Source: Taxillus chinensis
Lineage: Eukaryota > Streptophyta > Magnoliopsida > Santalales > Loranthaceae
Length of the DNA stretch: 64,000 bases
Direction of reading: 5' to 3'
Assembly (NCBI GenBank): GCA_023512835.1
Contig: CM042084.1
Span: 44,315,609 to 44,379,608, forward strand
The position numbers and the translations under genes are program-made. This document shows, piece after piece, positions 10,220-20,623 of this stretch (its first letter is position 1; each line of letters begins with the position of its first letter). The notes below the pieces were generated by a model. The model saw only the letters and a list, made by a program, of their open reading frames with translations. It searched no databases and had not been told where the DNA came from.

Positions 10220-12192
10220 TGTCATGCCCCAATTTCCTTCCCATGAAATGAGTAGTGAGCGCCCATGCCAGCACCCCGAAGGGGACAAGGGGAGTTAGTG
10301 CAAGCACCTTGAAATGACCCGGCACGGGTCTTTGTCCCAAACCTACACAACCGAGGCTAACATGCCAAGGGGCATGTCTACCAACCCAAACCATGCTTTG
10401 ACTTCTAGGTCCCCCTGAATAACTTATCTCATTTTATTTCATTTCAATGACTAAATGTTTATTACAACTTCGATCGGGGAAAAACACCATGAAGCCACAA
10501 ATAAAACCAAACCAAATTCCAAATACATAAGAACCGAGAGTACAACAAAGGAAATGATATAAAACTCCCGGCCTCAAGGCTGGCTCCTCGGCGCTTCACT
10601 ACCGCTGCTTGCAAACCACCAGCAAAAGGAAACCGAGTTTATAGGAGGGGTGAGCTAACCATAACTCGGTAGGATCCGGTCTCCCTAGACCCGTCCCGTT
10701 CTACAACATGCATGATATGTCATGCTTGTGCATAGTGTCGTGCCTAAAAGTGACGTGAGCATCGCCCCCGATCGCCTCTTTACACAGGCCCATGCCCGAA
10801 GGGCCAGAGGACACCCGCCACCACGGCGACATGACCTCCACATCCCGAGAGCGAATGTTGCATGGACACCAATGCAACATTTTCCACCGCAGTCGATATG
10901 GTCAACCACCTCCTCGGGCGCCATGCCTACCCTCGGGAATGGGTGTAGACTTATTGCCCCCCGTCGTGAGTCTTTACCAGAGACTCGGGACCACGTCTGC
11001 TTCCAAATCTCGAAAGGGTCAAACTATTGTGCAGCCCGTATCGGCTAATTCAAGCAGGACCAACGGAACGAGTATACGCGGCATTACATCTCAACATGTA
11101 AACTCGCCCGCCCTGGTGACACATGATTTCGGGGGACCAGCGTGGTCGGATATAAGCCACACGCCGAGCGTCGCGAGGCTTTTTGTCCAAATACAAATCA
11201 AACACAAGACACACCAATCACACGGGTATATCATCGACACCCATATACAAGGTCTCACAGGCATTATATTGAATACATGGCATGCGGGCCTCACAGGCAT
11301 TTCATCAAACACATAGTGCGCAGGCCTCACGGACATTTCATCAAACACATGGTGGGCATAAACAAACCCAAAAAAATCCTCAGGCCAAATTCAACATCGA
11401 AATCAACAGAACATGCCACTGAAGGCCAACATCCATATAGGAGATCACACCTATATGGATTTACATATATATATATAGGTGAATATCCTAAAACAGAGGA
11501 CAGTTAGGAAGAACATGAATCCCTACCTCAGACTCTTGTCCTATCCTCTATGCTAGGCACCTTCCAACGACGCGAACCACCACGGCAACTGCCCGGAGAT
11601 CCTCTCTCTCTCTCTCTCTCTCTCTGGCAGTAACGCAAGCAAAGAAGAACACAAGAACCCTAAACCCAAACTCAAGCCCTCATTATATAGACACTACCCA
11701 CATCAAAACGACGTAGTTTTGATTAAGTAAACCCAAGATCAAAACGACGTAGTTTTGATCACACAAGTTAGCACCTTTCCGCACCCATATAGGCCAAAAT
11801 ACTCAGAATTTCAACATGGTCCTTTGGAGAAAGTTCATTAGAATGTCAAAACCAAGGGGACCATGCAAAAATATGGCTGCACGCCAATTTGAACGTGAAT
11901 TCCCCAATTCACGTGCAACTCCATATGCACTCCAAATGCGCTCAAACTTCACCCCTAGCTTCCTGGCATCATTTAGAAGACAACCACACTTGCACGTGAA
12001 ATGGACCCATTTCACGTCCACCTCACATACACGTCCGTTTGGCCTGAAACTTCTGTGGTAGATAGAGGACATCATTCTAAGCATCTTTCCTTTTGCACGT
12101 GAATTCATTTGAGCCCATTCACTAGGTCAAAATCTAGAAAAACTCTACTCAGAAGGCAAAACTTTGACTAACTCAAGGTACGGGTCCTTACA
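10220..12192 (-). mobile_element. Solo LTR, Tekay-type, minus strand, TSD ATTAA
   Basis: Read on the minus strand it runs from TGTAAGGACCCG (12192) to GGGGCATGACA (10220). ATTAA flanks it on both sides (10215-10219, 12193-12197). RNase H coding continues across. It is the same family as the plus-strand solo LTR at 22118-24113: TATA at 11684-11690, ACGT near-palindromes at 11702-11723 and 11738-11759, CACGTG inverted repeats at 11889-11918 and 11991-12020, a CT run at 11602-11626, and about 36-bp repeats at 11258-11350. The donor ...GAG|GTAGGG lies near 11520-11530. Confidence 0.93.
11702..11759 (-). promoter_or_regulatory. Paired ACGT near-palindromes
   Basis: Two 22-bp copies of the ATC-AAAACGACGTAGTTTT-GAT type lie 36 bp apart (start to start), just upstream of the minus-strand TATA at 11684-11690. 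The pairing and position match those at 22558-22616, 37504-37563, 40820-40878 and 47522-47580. Confidence 0.7.
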
Positions 12193-12700
12193 ATTAATCT
12201 CCCCAACTGGTCAACATTACCCCATGGCCGCCAAGTTGACCTTTCCTTACACCAACAACATAGCAGAATATGAGGCTTATATTATGGGTCTCCAAGAAGC
12301 CTTATTCAAAGGAATCACAAAGCTTCAAGTCTTCGGAGATTCAGCCTTAGTAATCTATCAAGTCCGTAAGGAATGGGAACTCGGAATCCCAAACTCATTC
12401 CTTACCAAGAGATGGTATGTAATATGGCTAGACTCTTTGATGAAATCTCATTTGAACATGCATCCCGGGAGTATAATCGGATCCCCGATGCCTTGGCTAC
12501 TTTGGCAGCCCTCCTTCGGTTGGATACAAGCTTCGAAATACCCTCTTTTGATATCTGTGTACAAGAGATGCCAATATACTGCATGATGGCTAGTACGGAT
12601 GCCAACACAAAGTCGTGGTATCATGATATCAAGCAATATCTACTCACAAGAGAATATCTAGCAGAAGCCTCGGAATCAGAAAAAAGAAATATCCAATGAA

Positions 12701-12871
12701 CTAGTGCTATCTATTTCTTAGATGGGCCAGTCCTTTATAAGCGCAGCTATGACATGGTGCTACTACGGTGCGTGGAGATGGGCGAGGCAGCTCAGATCCT
12801 CAACGAAGTCCACAATGGTAACTGTGGAGCACATGTGAATGGACATGCACTATTGACCCGTATAAATTGTG
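12701..12871 (+). pseudogene. pol: Tat integrase N-terminus (zinc-binding half)
   Basis: Readable DGPVLYKRSYDMVLLRCVE followed by EVHNGNCGAHVNGHAL (about 12720-12852) matches the region leading into the HHCC zinc finger of gypsy integrase. It is interrupted near 12860 by an LTR. The matching second half (MGYYWVTM...CTCLKCQ) starts at 14004. Confidence 0.8.
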
Positions 12872-12876
12872 TCTAT

Positions 12877-13987
12877 AGGTTTTGCAGCAAGTGCACTGGT
12901 CAAGTAATAAAATAGTTGCAGACTTGGTCCATCATGCAATATTAAATCTAATTCACTAGTGTTCTACCCTAGACAAGGGCTAAGATTGCCTAATTATGCA
13001 TAAACTAGGCATTTCCATACAAGCAAGTGAATTAAACATGAACTGAATTCTATTTTATTGAACAACCATAACCAAACTGAATACAATTTATTGGGGGCTA
13101 CATTGCTCCCCTAGACTAATAAAACTACTCCATAATCATGACAGAAGCAATAACAATTACAAGAAAGAACATGATTACAGTACCAGGACAATAAAGGAAG
13201 ACCCCAAGAAGAACCAGGACTCTAGGCTCCAAAGACCCCAGCGTCTGCTGCCCAAAATCACTCCTTGCCAAGGACAATCCGATCTTTTAGCAACGGCTAC
13301 AGCTCTTTTCAGAACTCAGATCAGATTCTCCCACTCAAGATGATTTACAATGCCTCCAAAGACCCCTATTTAAAGGATTTAGTGGGCCAAATTAGGGTTA
13401 CAAAAGGTGTGCCCTAATTATAATTGTGGTCACAGCCAAAACGACGTCGTTTTGGTTATTGACACTATTTGACGTTCTAGGCGCAATAAAACTCAAACTA
13501 CTCCAAATTTGGCCCCAGTTCTTTAGAGGAAAATGATTAAAACAACAAAACACATCATTTGGAGCTCAAAAATGCCTGCACATGAGAATGAACTTGAGAA
13601 GACCCTTTTCACGTGCAGCTCTAATTCGACTTAAATTTGCTCCAAAGCTTCCTATTGAGTTGTAGAAGGCATCCATGCAATAAAATCCTTGCACGTGAGA
13701 ATGCACGTGAGAAAGCCTTTTCACGTGCACCTTGATTTTGCCTTCATTTTGCTTCCATCTTCTTCCTATAGCTTCCTCTTGAGTGTATGGAGTGATCTAG
13801 CGAAGGTGTGTGGGAAAAAGGTGCTCCAAAACCTGCCAAAAACACTCAAAGAGTACAACTATACACCAAACAGGGTCTTCCTAGGGATTAGAGCAAATAT
13901 GTGTAAAATATCATGCAACTAGGTACAAAACATACTCTAAAACACCCTAAATAAGGCCTAGGATAACGGCATAAATGTACGTTATCA
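12877..13987 (-). mobile_element. LTR insertion, Athila-like (TGATAACG type), borders uncertain
   Basis: On the minus strand it begins TGATAACGTACATTTATGCCG at 13987, nearly identical to the start of the LTR at 7183. It contains GGGGAGCAATGTAGCCCCC (about 13094-13112), a TATA-like TTTAAATAGG (13365-13374) and a perfect ACGT palindrome at 13436-13455. TCTAT flanks the proposed borders (12872-12876 and 13988-13992), but the 3' end then reads CAAAACCT rather than ...CA. The alternative is an ACCCG/TCCCG duplication at 12856-12860 and 13993-13997, which fits the host integrase alignment better. No internal region is present. Confidence 0.65.
13436..13455 (-). promoter_or_regulatory. Perfect ACGT palindrome in LTR U3
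   Basis: CCAAAACGACGTCGTTTTGG is a fully self-complementary 20-mer, and the clean form of the near-palindrome seen in the other LTR families here. It lies about 60 bp upstream (minus strand) of the TATA-like TTTAAATAGG. The core GACGTC is a known plant bZIP C-box type sequence. Confidence 0.7.
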
Positions 13988-14003
13988 TCTATCCCGACAG
14001 ATC

Positions 14004-15002
14004 ATGAGGATGGGCTACTACTGGGTCACCATGGAAAAGTATAGCATCAATTATGTGTGCACATGTCTTAAATGCCAAGTTTACGGGGATCGAATCCAAG
14101 CACCTCCGTCCTACTTACACACAATGACATCTCCTTGGCCTTTCGCCATGTGGGGAATGGACGTCATTGGAGCCATTTCACCTAAGGCTTCCAACGGTCA
14201 TAGGTTCATCCTAGTGGCGATTGATTACTTCACCAAATGGGTGGAAGCAGCTTCCTATGCCCAAGTCACTCAATCGGTGGTGGTCAGGTTTCTTCGAAGC
14301 AACATCATCTGTCATTATGGGCTCCCCGAGCAGATTATAACTGACAATGCTGTCAATTTGAACAACCGAATGATGGACAATTTATGCGAAGGATTTAGGA
14401 TCCGACACCACAATTCTACTCCGTATTGTCCTAAGATGAATGGAGCGGTTGAGGCAGCAAATAAAAATATCAAGAACATCATTCGAAAAATGACTGAGAC
14501 ATACAAGGATTGGCATGAGAAACTTCCATATGCACTACATGCTTACCGGACTTCTGTGCGAACATCAACTGGGGCAACTCCTTTCTCCCTAGTATATGGT
14601 ATGGAAGCAGTCCTACCTATCGAAGTGGAAATCCCGTCTCTCAGAGTTCTCAAGGATACTCAACTAGACGAAGCAGAATGGGTCAGAGACCGTTTTGAGC
14701 AGTTAAATCTGATTGAAGGAAAACGTCTTGCCACAATCGATCGAGGCCAGCGGTACCAACAAAGGATGATGGCCAGCTTCAACAGAAAAGTAAAGCCCAG
14801 AACTTTCAAAGAAGGGGATTTGGTCTTGAAGAAAATACTGCCGATACAGCATGATCACAGGGGCAAATGGACTCCGACCTATGAAGGTCCATACGTTGTA
14901 AAAAGAGCATTCTCGGGAGGTGCCCTAATCCTCACCGAAATGGATGGAGTTGAGCTACGAAATCCTATAAACAACGATGCAGTAAAGAAGTTTTATGCTT
15001 AA
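14004..15002 (+). CDS. pol: Tat/Ogre integrase, open C-terminal two thirds
   Basis: 332 codons are open. Integrase inserts the cDNA into the genome. The first residues (MGYYWVTMEKYSINYVCTCLKC) carry the two cysteines of the HHCC zinc finger; the His half lies upstream of the LTR insertion (12701-12871). The catalytic core has D in GMDVIGAI, D in ITDNAVN (the usual S/T-D-N-G) and E in NGAVEAANKNI, so all three DDE residues are present. The C-terminal GDLVLKKI...KWTPTYEGPYVVKRAF block matches the Tat integrase end. No chromodomain follows. It is the best preserved part of this element. Confidence 0.88.
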   Translation: MRMGYYWVTMEKYSINYVCTCLKCQVYGDRIQAPPSYLHTMTSPWPFAMWGMDVIGAISPKASNGHRFILVAIDYFTKWVEAASYAQVTQSVVVRFLRSNIICHYGLPEQIITDNAVNLNNRMMDNLCEGFRIRHHNSTPYCPKMNGAVEAANKNIKNIIRKMTETYKDWHEKLPYALHAYRTSVRTSTGATPFSLVYGMEAVLPIEVEIPSLRVLKDTQLDEAEWVRDRFEQLNLIEGKRLATIDRGQRYQQRMMASFNRKVKPRTFKEGDLVLKKILPIQHDHRGKWTPTYEGPYVVKRAFSGGALILTEMDGVELRNPINNDAVKKFYA

Positions 15003-15960
15003 CTTCCCCACTTCAAAAACCGTTACACCCAACTAAATCAAAATCTCATGCTTCAGCCCCTCACATAATTGGACTGAATTTGTCCTCACTATATGACAAT
15101 CAAGTTTGTATGACTTGAAAAACAAGGTTCGTGGCCCAAGAGCGGACTTGGTGAAAACCTGAAAGGGCACCAAGGGTAAAACACAAAGCTCAATCAGAAG
15201 CAAAAGAAAGGCGGACTTGGTGAAAACACGAAAGGGTGCCAGGGGTAAAACACAAAGCCAACAAAAAGCGCAGCGGTGTCAGAATCCATGATCCTCTAAG
15301 AAAACCAAAGTGGGAGGCAGCTCTCGAGCTCCCCAAGCAAACAGTCGCAGAAAGGTCGTCACGCCACTTCAAACCAGGGACTAGGCTGTGAACCAAAGGA
15401 TTGGTCAAATCTTAAGCATACTCTGATCAACTTTACAAGACATGTCTTTTTGAAGCTATTGTCCTTGTACTACAAAGGGAGTTTAGTTTAACTTTGTATG
15501 ATGATAAACAAGTTATTCCATATGCAATGATGCAATTGTAAGTGCAAAATATCTTATTAAATAAATATCGTTTTGGCCTTTTAAAAGAATCATTTTAAAA
15601 TTGTTCATTCCCCGCTTGAGTTTCCTAAACTTTGCTTCGCCGTGAGGTTTGCATAAGGCAATAACAAAGCTCTGGACTTTTGCCTTAAGAGAAATCAGGG
15701 CTCAGGCAACTTAGCAGTTTGCTCATCAGGAGAAGAAGAGGATGCCAAGTCATCTGGCAGCGTGCTTTTCAGAAGAAGCGGCATCAAAATCTCCTTAGAT
15801 GGTCTCTGCCCCGCATTTTGTGTATCTCATGCACATTCTCAAAGATTCAGACCTCCCCCCGTATTTCATGCATCAATTACATTTCATGCATCAACTGCAT
15901 TTCATGCATCATTCCTACATATGGCATGTTTGCTCCCGTCCAACTGCAAGACTGTTGTCG
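15003..15960 (+). other. Tat 3' untranslated region, proximal part
   Basis: Non-coding. Two copies of a block holding GCGGACTTGGTGAAAAC and AAAGGG(C/T)(A/G)CCA(A/G)GGGTAAAACAC lie at about 15142-15189 and 15211-15256, a repeat commonly seen after integrase in Tat-type elements. Three copies of a TTTCATGCATCAA-type 18-mer lie at 15863-15914. No gene is seen; short frames here are incidental. Confidence 0.7.
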
Positions 15961-15980
15961 CGGCATAGCATCTCCTCACA

Positions 15981-16430
15981 CGCATGCCAAATAACCAAAG
16001 CCATGCGCACCCGCATGCAAGACATCCAAAGCCATGTTCACCCGCATGTAAGACATCCAAAGCCATGTCCACCCGCATGCAAAATAACCAAAGCCATGCG
16101 CCCCCGCATGCCAAATAACCAAAGCCGTGCGCCCCCGCATGCAAAACAACCAAAGCCGTGCTCCCCCGCATGCAAAACATCCAAAGCCATGCTCACCCAC
16201 ATGCAAAACAGCCAAAGCCATGCTCACCCGCATGCAAAACAGCCAAAGTCGTGCTCTCCTGCATGCAAAACATCCAAAGCCATGCTCACCCGCATGCAAA
16301 ACAGCCAAAGCCGTGCTCCCCCGCATCCAAAACAGCCAAAGCCATGCTCACCCGCATGCAAAACAGCCAAAGCCGTGCTCACCCGCATGCTCAATATCCA
16401 AAGCCATGCTCGCCTGCATGCCAAAACCAC
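15981..16430 (+). repeat. 31-bp tandem array, about 14 copies, in Tat 3' UTR
   Basis: Head-to-tail units of 31 bp (unit of the form CCGCATGCAAAAC...AAAGCCATGCTCAC) show point variation and no length drift except at the last unit. Because 31 is not a multiple of 3, the array makes several overlapping long frames on both strands with repetitive Cys/His/Lys peptides; these are not genes. Variable tandem arrays in the 3' UTR of Tat/Ogre elements are a known source of satellite DNA. Confidence 0.93.
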
Positions 16431-16527
16431 ACCAAAACTGCAAAATATCAATCCCTGAGAGAAGAATCAACTAGTCAAAATGGGTACAGTCTTATCTTTG
16501 CACATCATTCGTACACAAACAACGCGC

Positions 16528-16540
16528 AAAGAGGGGCAGC
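16528..16540 (+). other. Tat polypurine tract
   Basis: AAAGAGGGGCAGC directly precedes the LTR start TGTTGGACCCC. The AGGGGCAGCTGTTGG arrangement is typical for Tat/Ogre 3' LTR borders. It primes plus-strand DNA synthesis. Confidence 0.8.
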
Positions 16541-19085
16541 TGTTGGACCCCATTTTGACCGGGCCAGATCATGCCCAAAGAAATTCCCCAAGGTCAACAC
16601 AGAATGATAGAGGACGAAATTTGAAAACCAACGCACTTGACCATGCCCGAATCCGATTTAAAATGAAGAAGTTATGACTAAAATAGTTTTGGGCCTGAAA
16701 GTCAAGCTTGCGGAAAGACGGTCAATGCCCTCGATCAAACCCGACTGAAAATGTGATCGCGGAAATTCCCCAGAAACAGTTCAGGCAAATCTGCACCCGT
16801 AGCACCCAGCCTCGAAGCCTTGCGGTGAGACTCGAAACTCGTAGCCTCGAAGCTCGCAATCACAATCGGGCTCGCAGACCGCCATTAGCCTCGAAGCTCG
16901 CACCCGCGAAGCACTCATAGTCGAAGCTCGCAGACCAGGCGGCCTCGAAGCTCGACGCTCACGGCCTTGAAGCTCGTAGTGCTCACGGCCTCGTAGCCTT
17001 AACACTCACAACCTTGTAGCCTCGAAGCTCGTAGCTCAGCTCAGTCTCGCAGTCTCATAGTCTTGCCTCGTAGACTCGCAGCCTCGTAGCTCAGCCTCGC
17101 AGTCTCGCAGCCTTACCTCGTAGACTCGCAGCCTCGTAGCTCAGCTCAGCCTCGCCATCTCAACCTTCGACCCGGCAATCAACGACCTTCGAGGCAAGTC
17201 TCATCTCAACCTTCGACCCGGCAATCTACGACCTTCGAGGCAACCCTCATCTCAACCTTCGACCCAGCAATCTATGACCTTTGAGGCCACCCCCATCTCA
17301 GCCTTCGACCTAGCAATCTTCGACCCTTCGACCCTTCGAAGCAGCTTCCGTTACGACCTTGCGACCTTCGAAGCATCCTCCAAGCCTTCAACCCTGCAAG
17401 GAGACCTATGACTCTTCGATGCGGCTTCGACCCTTCGACCCTTCGAAGCAACTTCAGCTACGACCTCCGACCTTCGAGGCAGCTTCAGCTACGACCCCGA
17501 CCTTCGAGGCAACTTCCGCTATGACCCTGCGACCTTCGAGGCATTCTCCAAGCCTTCAACCCTGCAAAGCGACCTACGACTCTTTGATGCGGCTTCGACC
17601 CTTCGAAGCAACTTCAGCTACGAGCTTCGACCTTCGAGGCAGCTTTAGCTACGATCTCCGACCTTCGATGCAGCTTCCGCTACGACCCTACGACCTTCGA
17701 GGCATCCTCCAAGCCTTCAACCCTGCAAGGTGACCTTCGACCCTTCGAGGCAGGCTACAGTGTCCGTACCCTTCAGGACAACCTTCAGCGACCTTTAAGT
17801 CTTCGAAGCGACCCTCACCTGCAACCTCCGATCCTTCAAAGCAACCCCCAGCCTTCGACCCTTCGAGGCCATTTCCAGTCTTCGACTCTGCGAGGCACCT
17901 TAGCCTTCGGCCCTGCACCAACTACGACCCCAGCTTTCGGCCCTGCACCTCACGAGGCCACCAGGGGACCTTCGACTCTGCAGGCTTCGGTTGGGGTCTC
18001 CAAAATGGCGCCGTTTCACCCCTCCTTTAAGTGCACAGTGAAATAAGAGTGGTTTATCGGAAATGTAGTTAAACGACTCTAATCTCACATTTAAATGCTA
18101 GGACTCTCGGAAAGGCATCAATTAATACCTGGGAACTCGTTCTAAATCTCGTAAATGCATTTGTCATCTTGAAACTTGCTGTTGACGCCTGGGAACTCCA
18201 AAAATCACACTATTTAATTCTCCAAGTTCCCAAAGAGCCGTTTGTCCCCTCCAAGACATCTATAAATAGTCGTTTGCTCCATCAAAACAGGGAGGCTGGT
18301 TCCAGAGACCAACAGATAGCAAAAAGAATTTGGGAGAAATTCAAGAATTCGGTGGACTTATCGGCCGGAGCTGAAGAAGACGTCTTCCACTACCTATGCT
18401 AGATTTTTGACTCCTTTCCTCAAACATTCAAAGAGGAGTAAAGCTAGCAGGAACATCAACCTCGATTTCCAGGTCTTATTCCCTTCTTCTCCTACATTCT
18501 CTCATCATAAACCATACCAGTCTCACCTTCTTTTATTCAAAACTACAAAACATTTTCAAAGGCCCGGTGGCCGTGGGATTGAGCTTTCATGCTCCTATCC
18601 TCGCCACTTGGCCAATATTGGGTCCGATAGTGAATCCGAGCTTCATAGTATGCTCTTCATGACATCAGACCATACTTCTTCATTTTTAAGATAAAGCCCG
18701 ACATTCTTTTTAAATAAACCCAGGCTCCTGTGGCTGTGAGATTGTGTCCTATTGCTTATATCTTTACCACCTGGCCAACATCAACTGTGGTAATGAATCC
18801 GAGCTTCACGCTGTGCTCTTCATGCTACGAGCTTTCTTTCTGTTTTCCTCGATAAAACAAAAGAATAACATTCTTTTTTTTTTCTAAATAAACCAACTAC
18901 AATTTTTACAATGAGATAAAAGGAAAGAAAGGGAAATTAAAATAAGCAAGCACCCATAGACAAAGACTAGGTACCAATTTTGGGCGTTGTGGGGGTGCAA
19001 GAGCCTTTTCTTCCTTCCCCACACGTAACCGACTCCCGAACCTATTCTCTGGAAATCGTAGACCCTCCTAGGTGGCCAAACACAC
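16541..19085 (+). repeat. Tat/Ogre LTR (shared by two tandem copies)
   Basis: It starts TGTTGGACCCCATTTTGACC right after a PPT. Its end near 19085-19097 is fixed only by the PBS-like sequence that follows. U3 holds long TCGAAGCTCG (16810-17150) and TTCGACC/TTCGAGGC (17155-17990) arrays. A TATA box TCTATAAATAG is at 18259-18269. A duplicated block of about 125 bp follows (18566-18690 and 18723-18845). Because PPT lies upstream and PBS downstream, the LTR serves as 3' LTR of one copy and 5' LTR of the next. Confidence 0.8.
17155..17990 (+). repeat. TTCGA-rich degenerate array in Tat LTR U3
   Basis: Dozens of TTCGACC, TTCGAGGC, TTCGAAGC and ACGACC words are arranged in irregular higher-order units of about 90-240 bp; for example a CTTCAGCTACGACC segment recurs several times. 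The array is pyrimidine-rich on this strand and directly upstream of the LTR promoter. TTCGA clusters also occur at 1250-1390 and 59876-60170 in other LTR families. Confidence 0.85.
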
Positions 19086-19097
19086 GTTTATTTTTGT

Positions 19098-19112
19098 TTG
19101 GTGGCGACTCTG
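19098..19112 (+). other. Tat PBS and start of a second Tat copy
   Basis: TTTGGTGGCGACTCTG lies just after the LTR. Tat/Ogre elements use a GGCGACTC-type PBS, reported as tRNA-Arg. Leader sequence (CTCTCTTTTTGGATTTG) continues to about 19226, where the Athila LTR begins. This is the start of a second Tat internal region downstream of the shared LTR. Confidence 0.7.
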
Positions 19113-19226
19113 TTTCTTTTATCTCTCTTTTTGGATTTGTGTGAGCCATGGCAATGATGGATCAATGACCAAATCTCCATCCAAAGGAGTAATCTCAAGC
19201 CAGTCACGAGCCCGGATGACACCGAG

Positions 19227-20387
19227 TGATGACACACGTCATATGGCTATATGACGTGCAATGTGCCGTGCAGCCGGATTTTTGCATCGATTGCTTTGTT
19301 TTGTTATTTTAAGCACTTTTCTCTGAAGCACCTAGTCCAAATTATGCTTGGTTCGAGTTGTACTCAAGTTGGAAGAAGAATGGAAACTACTTATCAAAAC
19401 GACGTAGTTTTGATAAGTGGCAACTTCTGACGGCTAAGGCACTCATTGCACAGTAGTTTTCTCTATAAATAGAGGAGGCAGCAGCCCTTTTGGAGCATGT
19501 AGAGAGGGGGGCACATTTTTAGAGAGAGAGAGAGAGAGAGGCTGACGGTTTTGGAGGTTAGGGTTCTAATCCTGGAGCTGCCGGCCCTAGGAGATCTGAC
19601 GGCAGGAGAAGACCTAAAGTTGGAGTTTTGCTGCACCTGTTTGAGGATGATGTTCTTTATTTCTTATTGTTTATCTAAGAACATGTGTGAGTAGTTTCCT
19701 TTATCTAGGGGAGCAATGTAGCCCCCTATGTTGTCAAACTGATTGACTGAATATTGAGTTTGTTTAATTAAGATTGCATGTTTTATGGATCTGTTCTTTA
19801 TCTCTTAATATCTGGGCTATACACCTGGGTTTTTTCAGCCTTAGTCTGAGGCTGATCTTTGATTCATAACATATTTGTGATTGGTGTGACCATTATCCTG
19901 ATATGAGTATGATAATTAGGCTTTGCATGTTGATGTCATGATGACTATTCAGGCAGACAGCACTTAGAAGGGCTGGCATTGACCAATTACAGTACCTTGG
20001 CTTAGTTATAGCATGTTATCAATTAAATAATCTCAAGAACCTTAAAATCAGTAGAAACAACATAGGGAGGTGAAGTTGTGACCCTAGATGCCTTTAATCC
20101 TTGAATCTTAATCCTAAAATCAATTTGCTTTCTTTGTTTATTCAGAAAACCAAATAAAAATTAGATCTTTAGTTATAAAAAGAATTCGTTTTTGCCAAGA
20201 CATTTTATAGAGCAAGAGTAATTGAGTGGTTTGGTTTAAAAAACTAGAGAACTAGGCTAATCCATGTGGGTTCGACCCCTTACTTTCTACTATTCTGTTT
20301 AGTGCAAACTAAGGGAATTAATTATCTTGAAGAGAGGTTTAACGACGTTAGCTAACTCTTTTAGGGAGGCTAAAAATCTGTCTATCA
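19227..20387 (+). repeat. Athila 5' LTR
   Basis: The proposed start is TGATGACACACGTC at 19227 (uncertain by about 10 bp; candidate TSD CCGAG at 19222-19226, partner outside the window). The end is CTGTCTATCA at 20387, two bases before the PBS. Contents: a CACGTCATATG inverted repeat right at the 5' end (19235-19258), an ACGT near-palindrome (19393-19414), TATA box CTCTATAAATAG (19461-19472), (GA)n at 19520-19541 and a U5 block with GGGGAGCAATGTAGCCCCC (19709-19727). Confidence 0.85.
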
Positions 20388-20389
20388 AA

Positions 20390-20408
20390 TTAGCACCGTT
20401 GCCGGGGA
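20390..20408 (+). other. Athila primer-binding site (tRNA-Asp type)
   Basis: TTAGCACCGTTGCCGGGGA begins two bases after the LTR. It is the standard Athila PBS (TTGGCGCCGTTGCCGGGGA) with two C/T-class differences. It primes minus-strand synthesis. Confidence 0.9.
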
Positions 20409-20623
20409 TTGTATGGTTAACTAGTTTTTCAAAATCAACATTGAGTGAAATTGTTTGAATTCTGATCTTGGTGTTTAATTCTATCTTTTATTTTATGTTA
20501 TTTTGTGTTTTATTTATTTATTTTGTCTTGTTCGGAGCTGCTAGGTGTGTTCTTGTTGTTTTACAGGAACGTTCACCAGGTGTTTGAAAAAATTCTCAGC
20601 TGTGTATGCAATGAAGGGAACTT

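Larger units (their letters stand above)
10141..12700 (+). pseudogene. pol: Second (archaeal-type) RNase H of Tat, split by an LTR
   Basis: The frame begins FDGASNLSGHGIG (10169-10209) and is cut at 10219 by the LTR 10220-12192. It resumes at 12193 with LISPTGQHYPMAAKL, TNNIAEYEAYIMG and VFGDSALVIYQV (to 12365). Asp, Glu and Asp in DGAS, AEYEA and GDSAL fit RNase H metal ligands. A second RNase H of this kind is a reported hallmark of the Tat clade. A frameshift near 12372 moves the frame to RNPKLIPYQE, ISFEHASREYN and DALATLAAL, which stays open to 12699. Confidence 0.82.
1443..19226 (+). mobile_element. Tat/Ogre-lineage Ty3/gypsy element, nested and decayed
   Basis: Plus-strand domains occur in the order ORF1-like, gag, protease, RT, RNase H, a second RNase H, integrase, tandem-repeat 3' region, PPT, LTR. 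An upstream ORF1, a DNGSS-type protease, a second RNase H after the first, and a GGCGACTC PBS after the LTR are Tat/Ogre features. The element is cut by LTRs at 7183-8669, 10220-12192 and about 12877-13987; its 5' LTR is missing because another LTR abuts at 1442. The Athila element interrupts its continuation at 19227. Most reading frames are broken, so it is one of the oldest layers. Confidence 0.88.

Noticed and set aside
15799..16607. Several long overlapping frames on both strands with repeating Cys/His/Lys/Pro peptides
   Set aside because: They are produced by the 31-bp tandem array read in different frames; no start, domain or conservation supports a protein.
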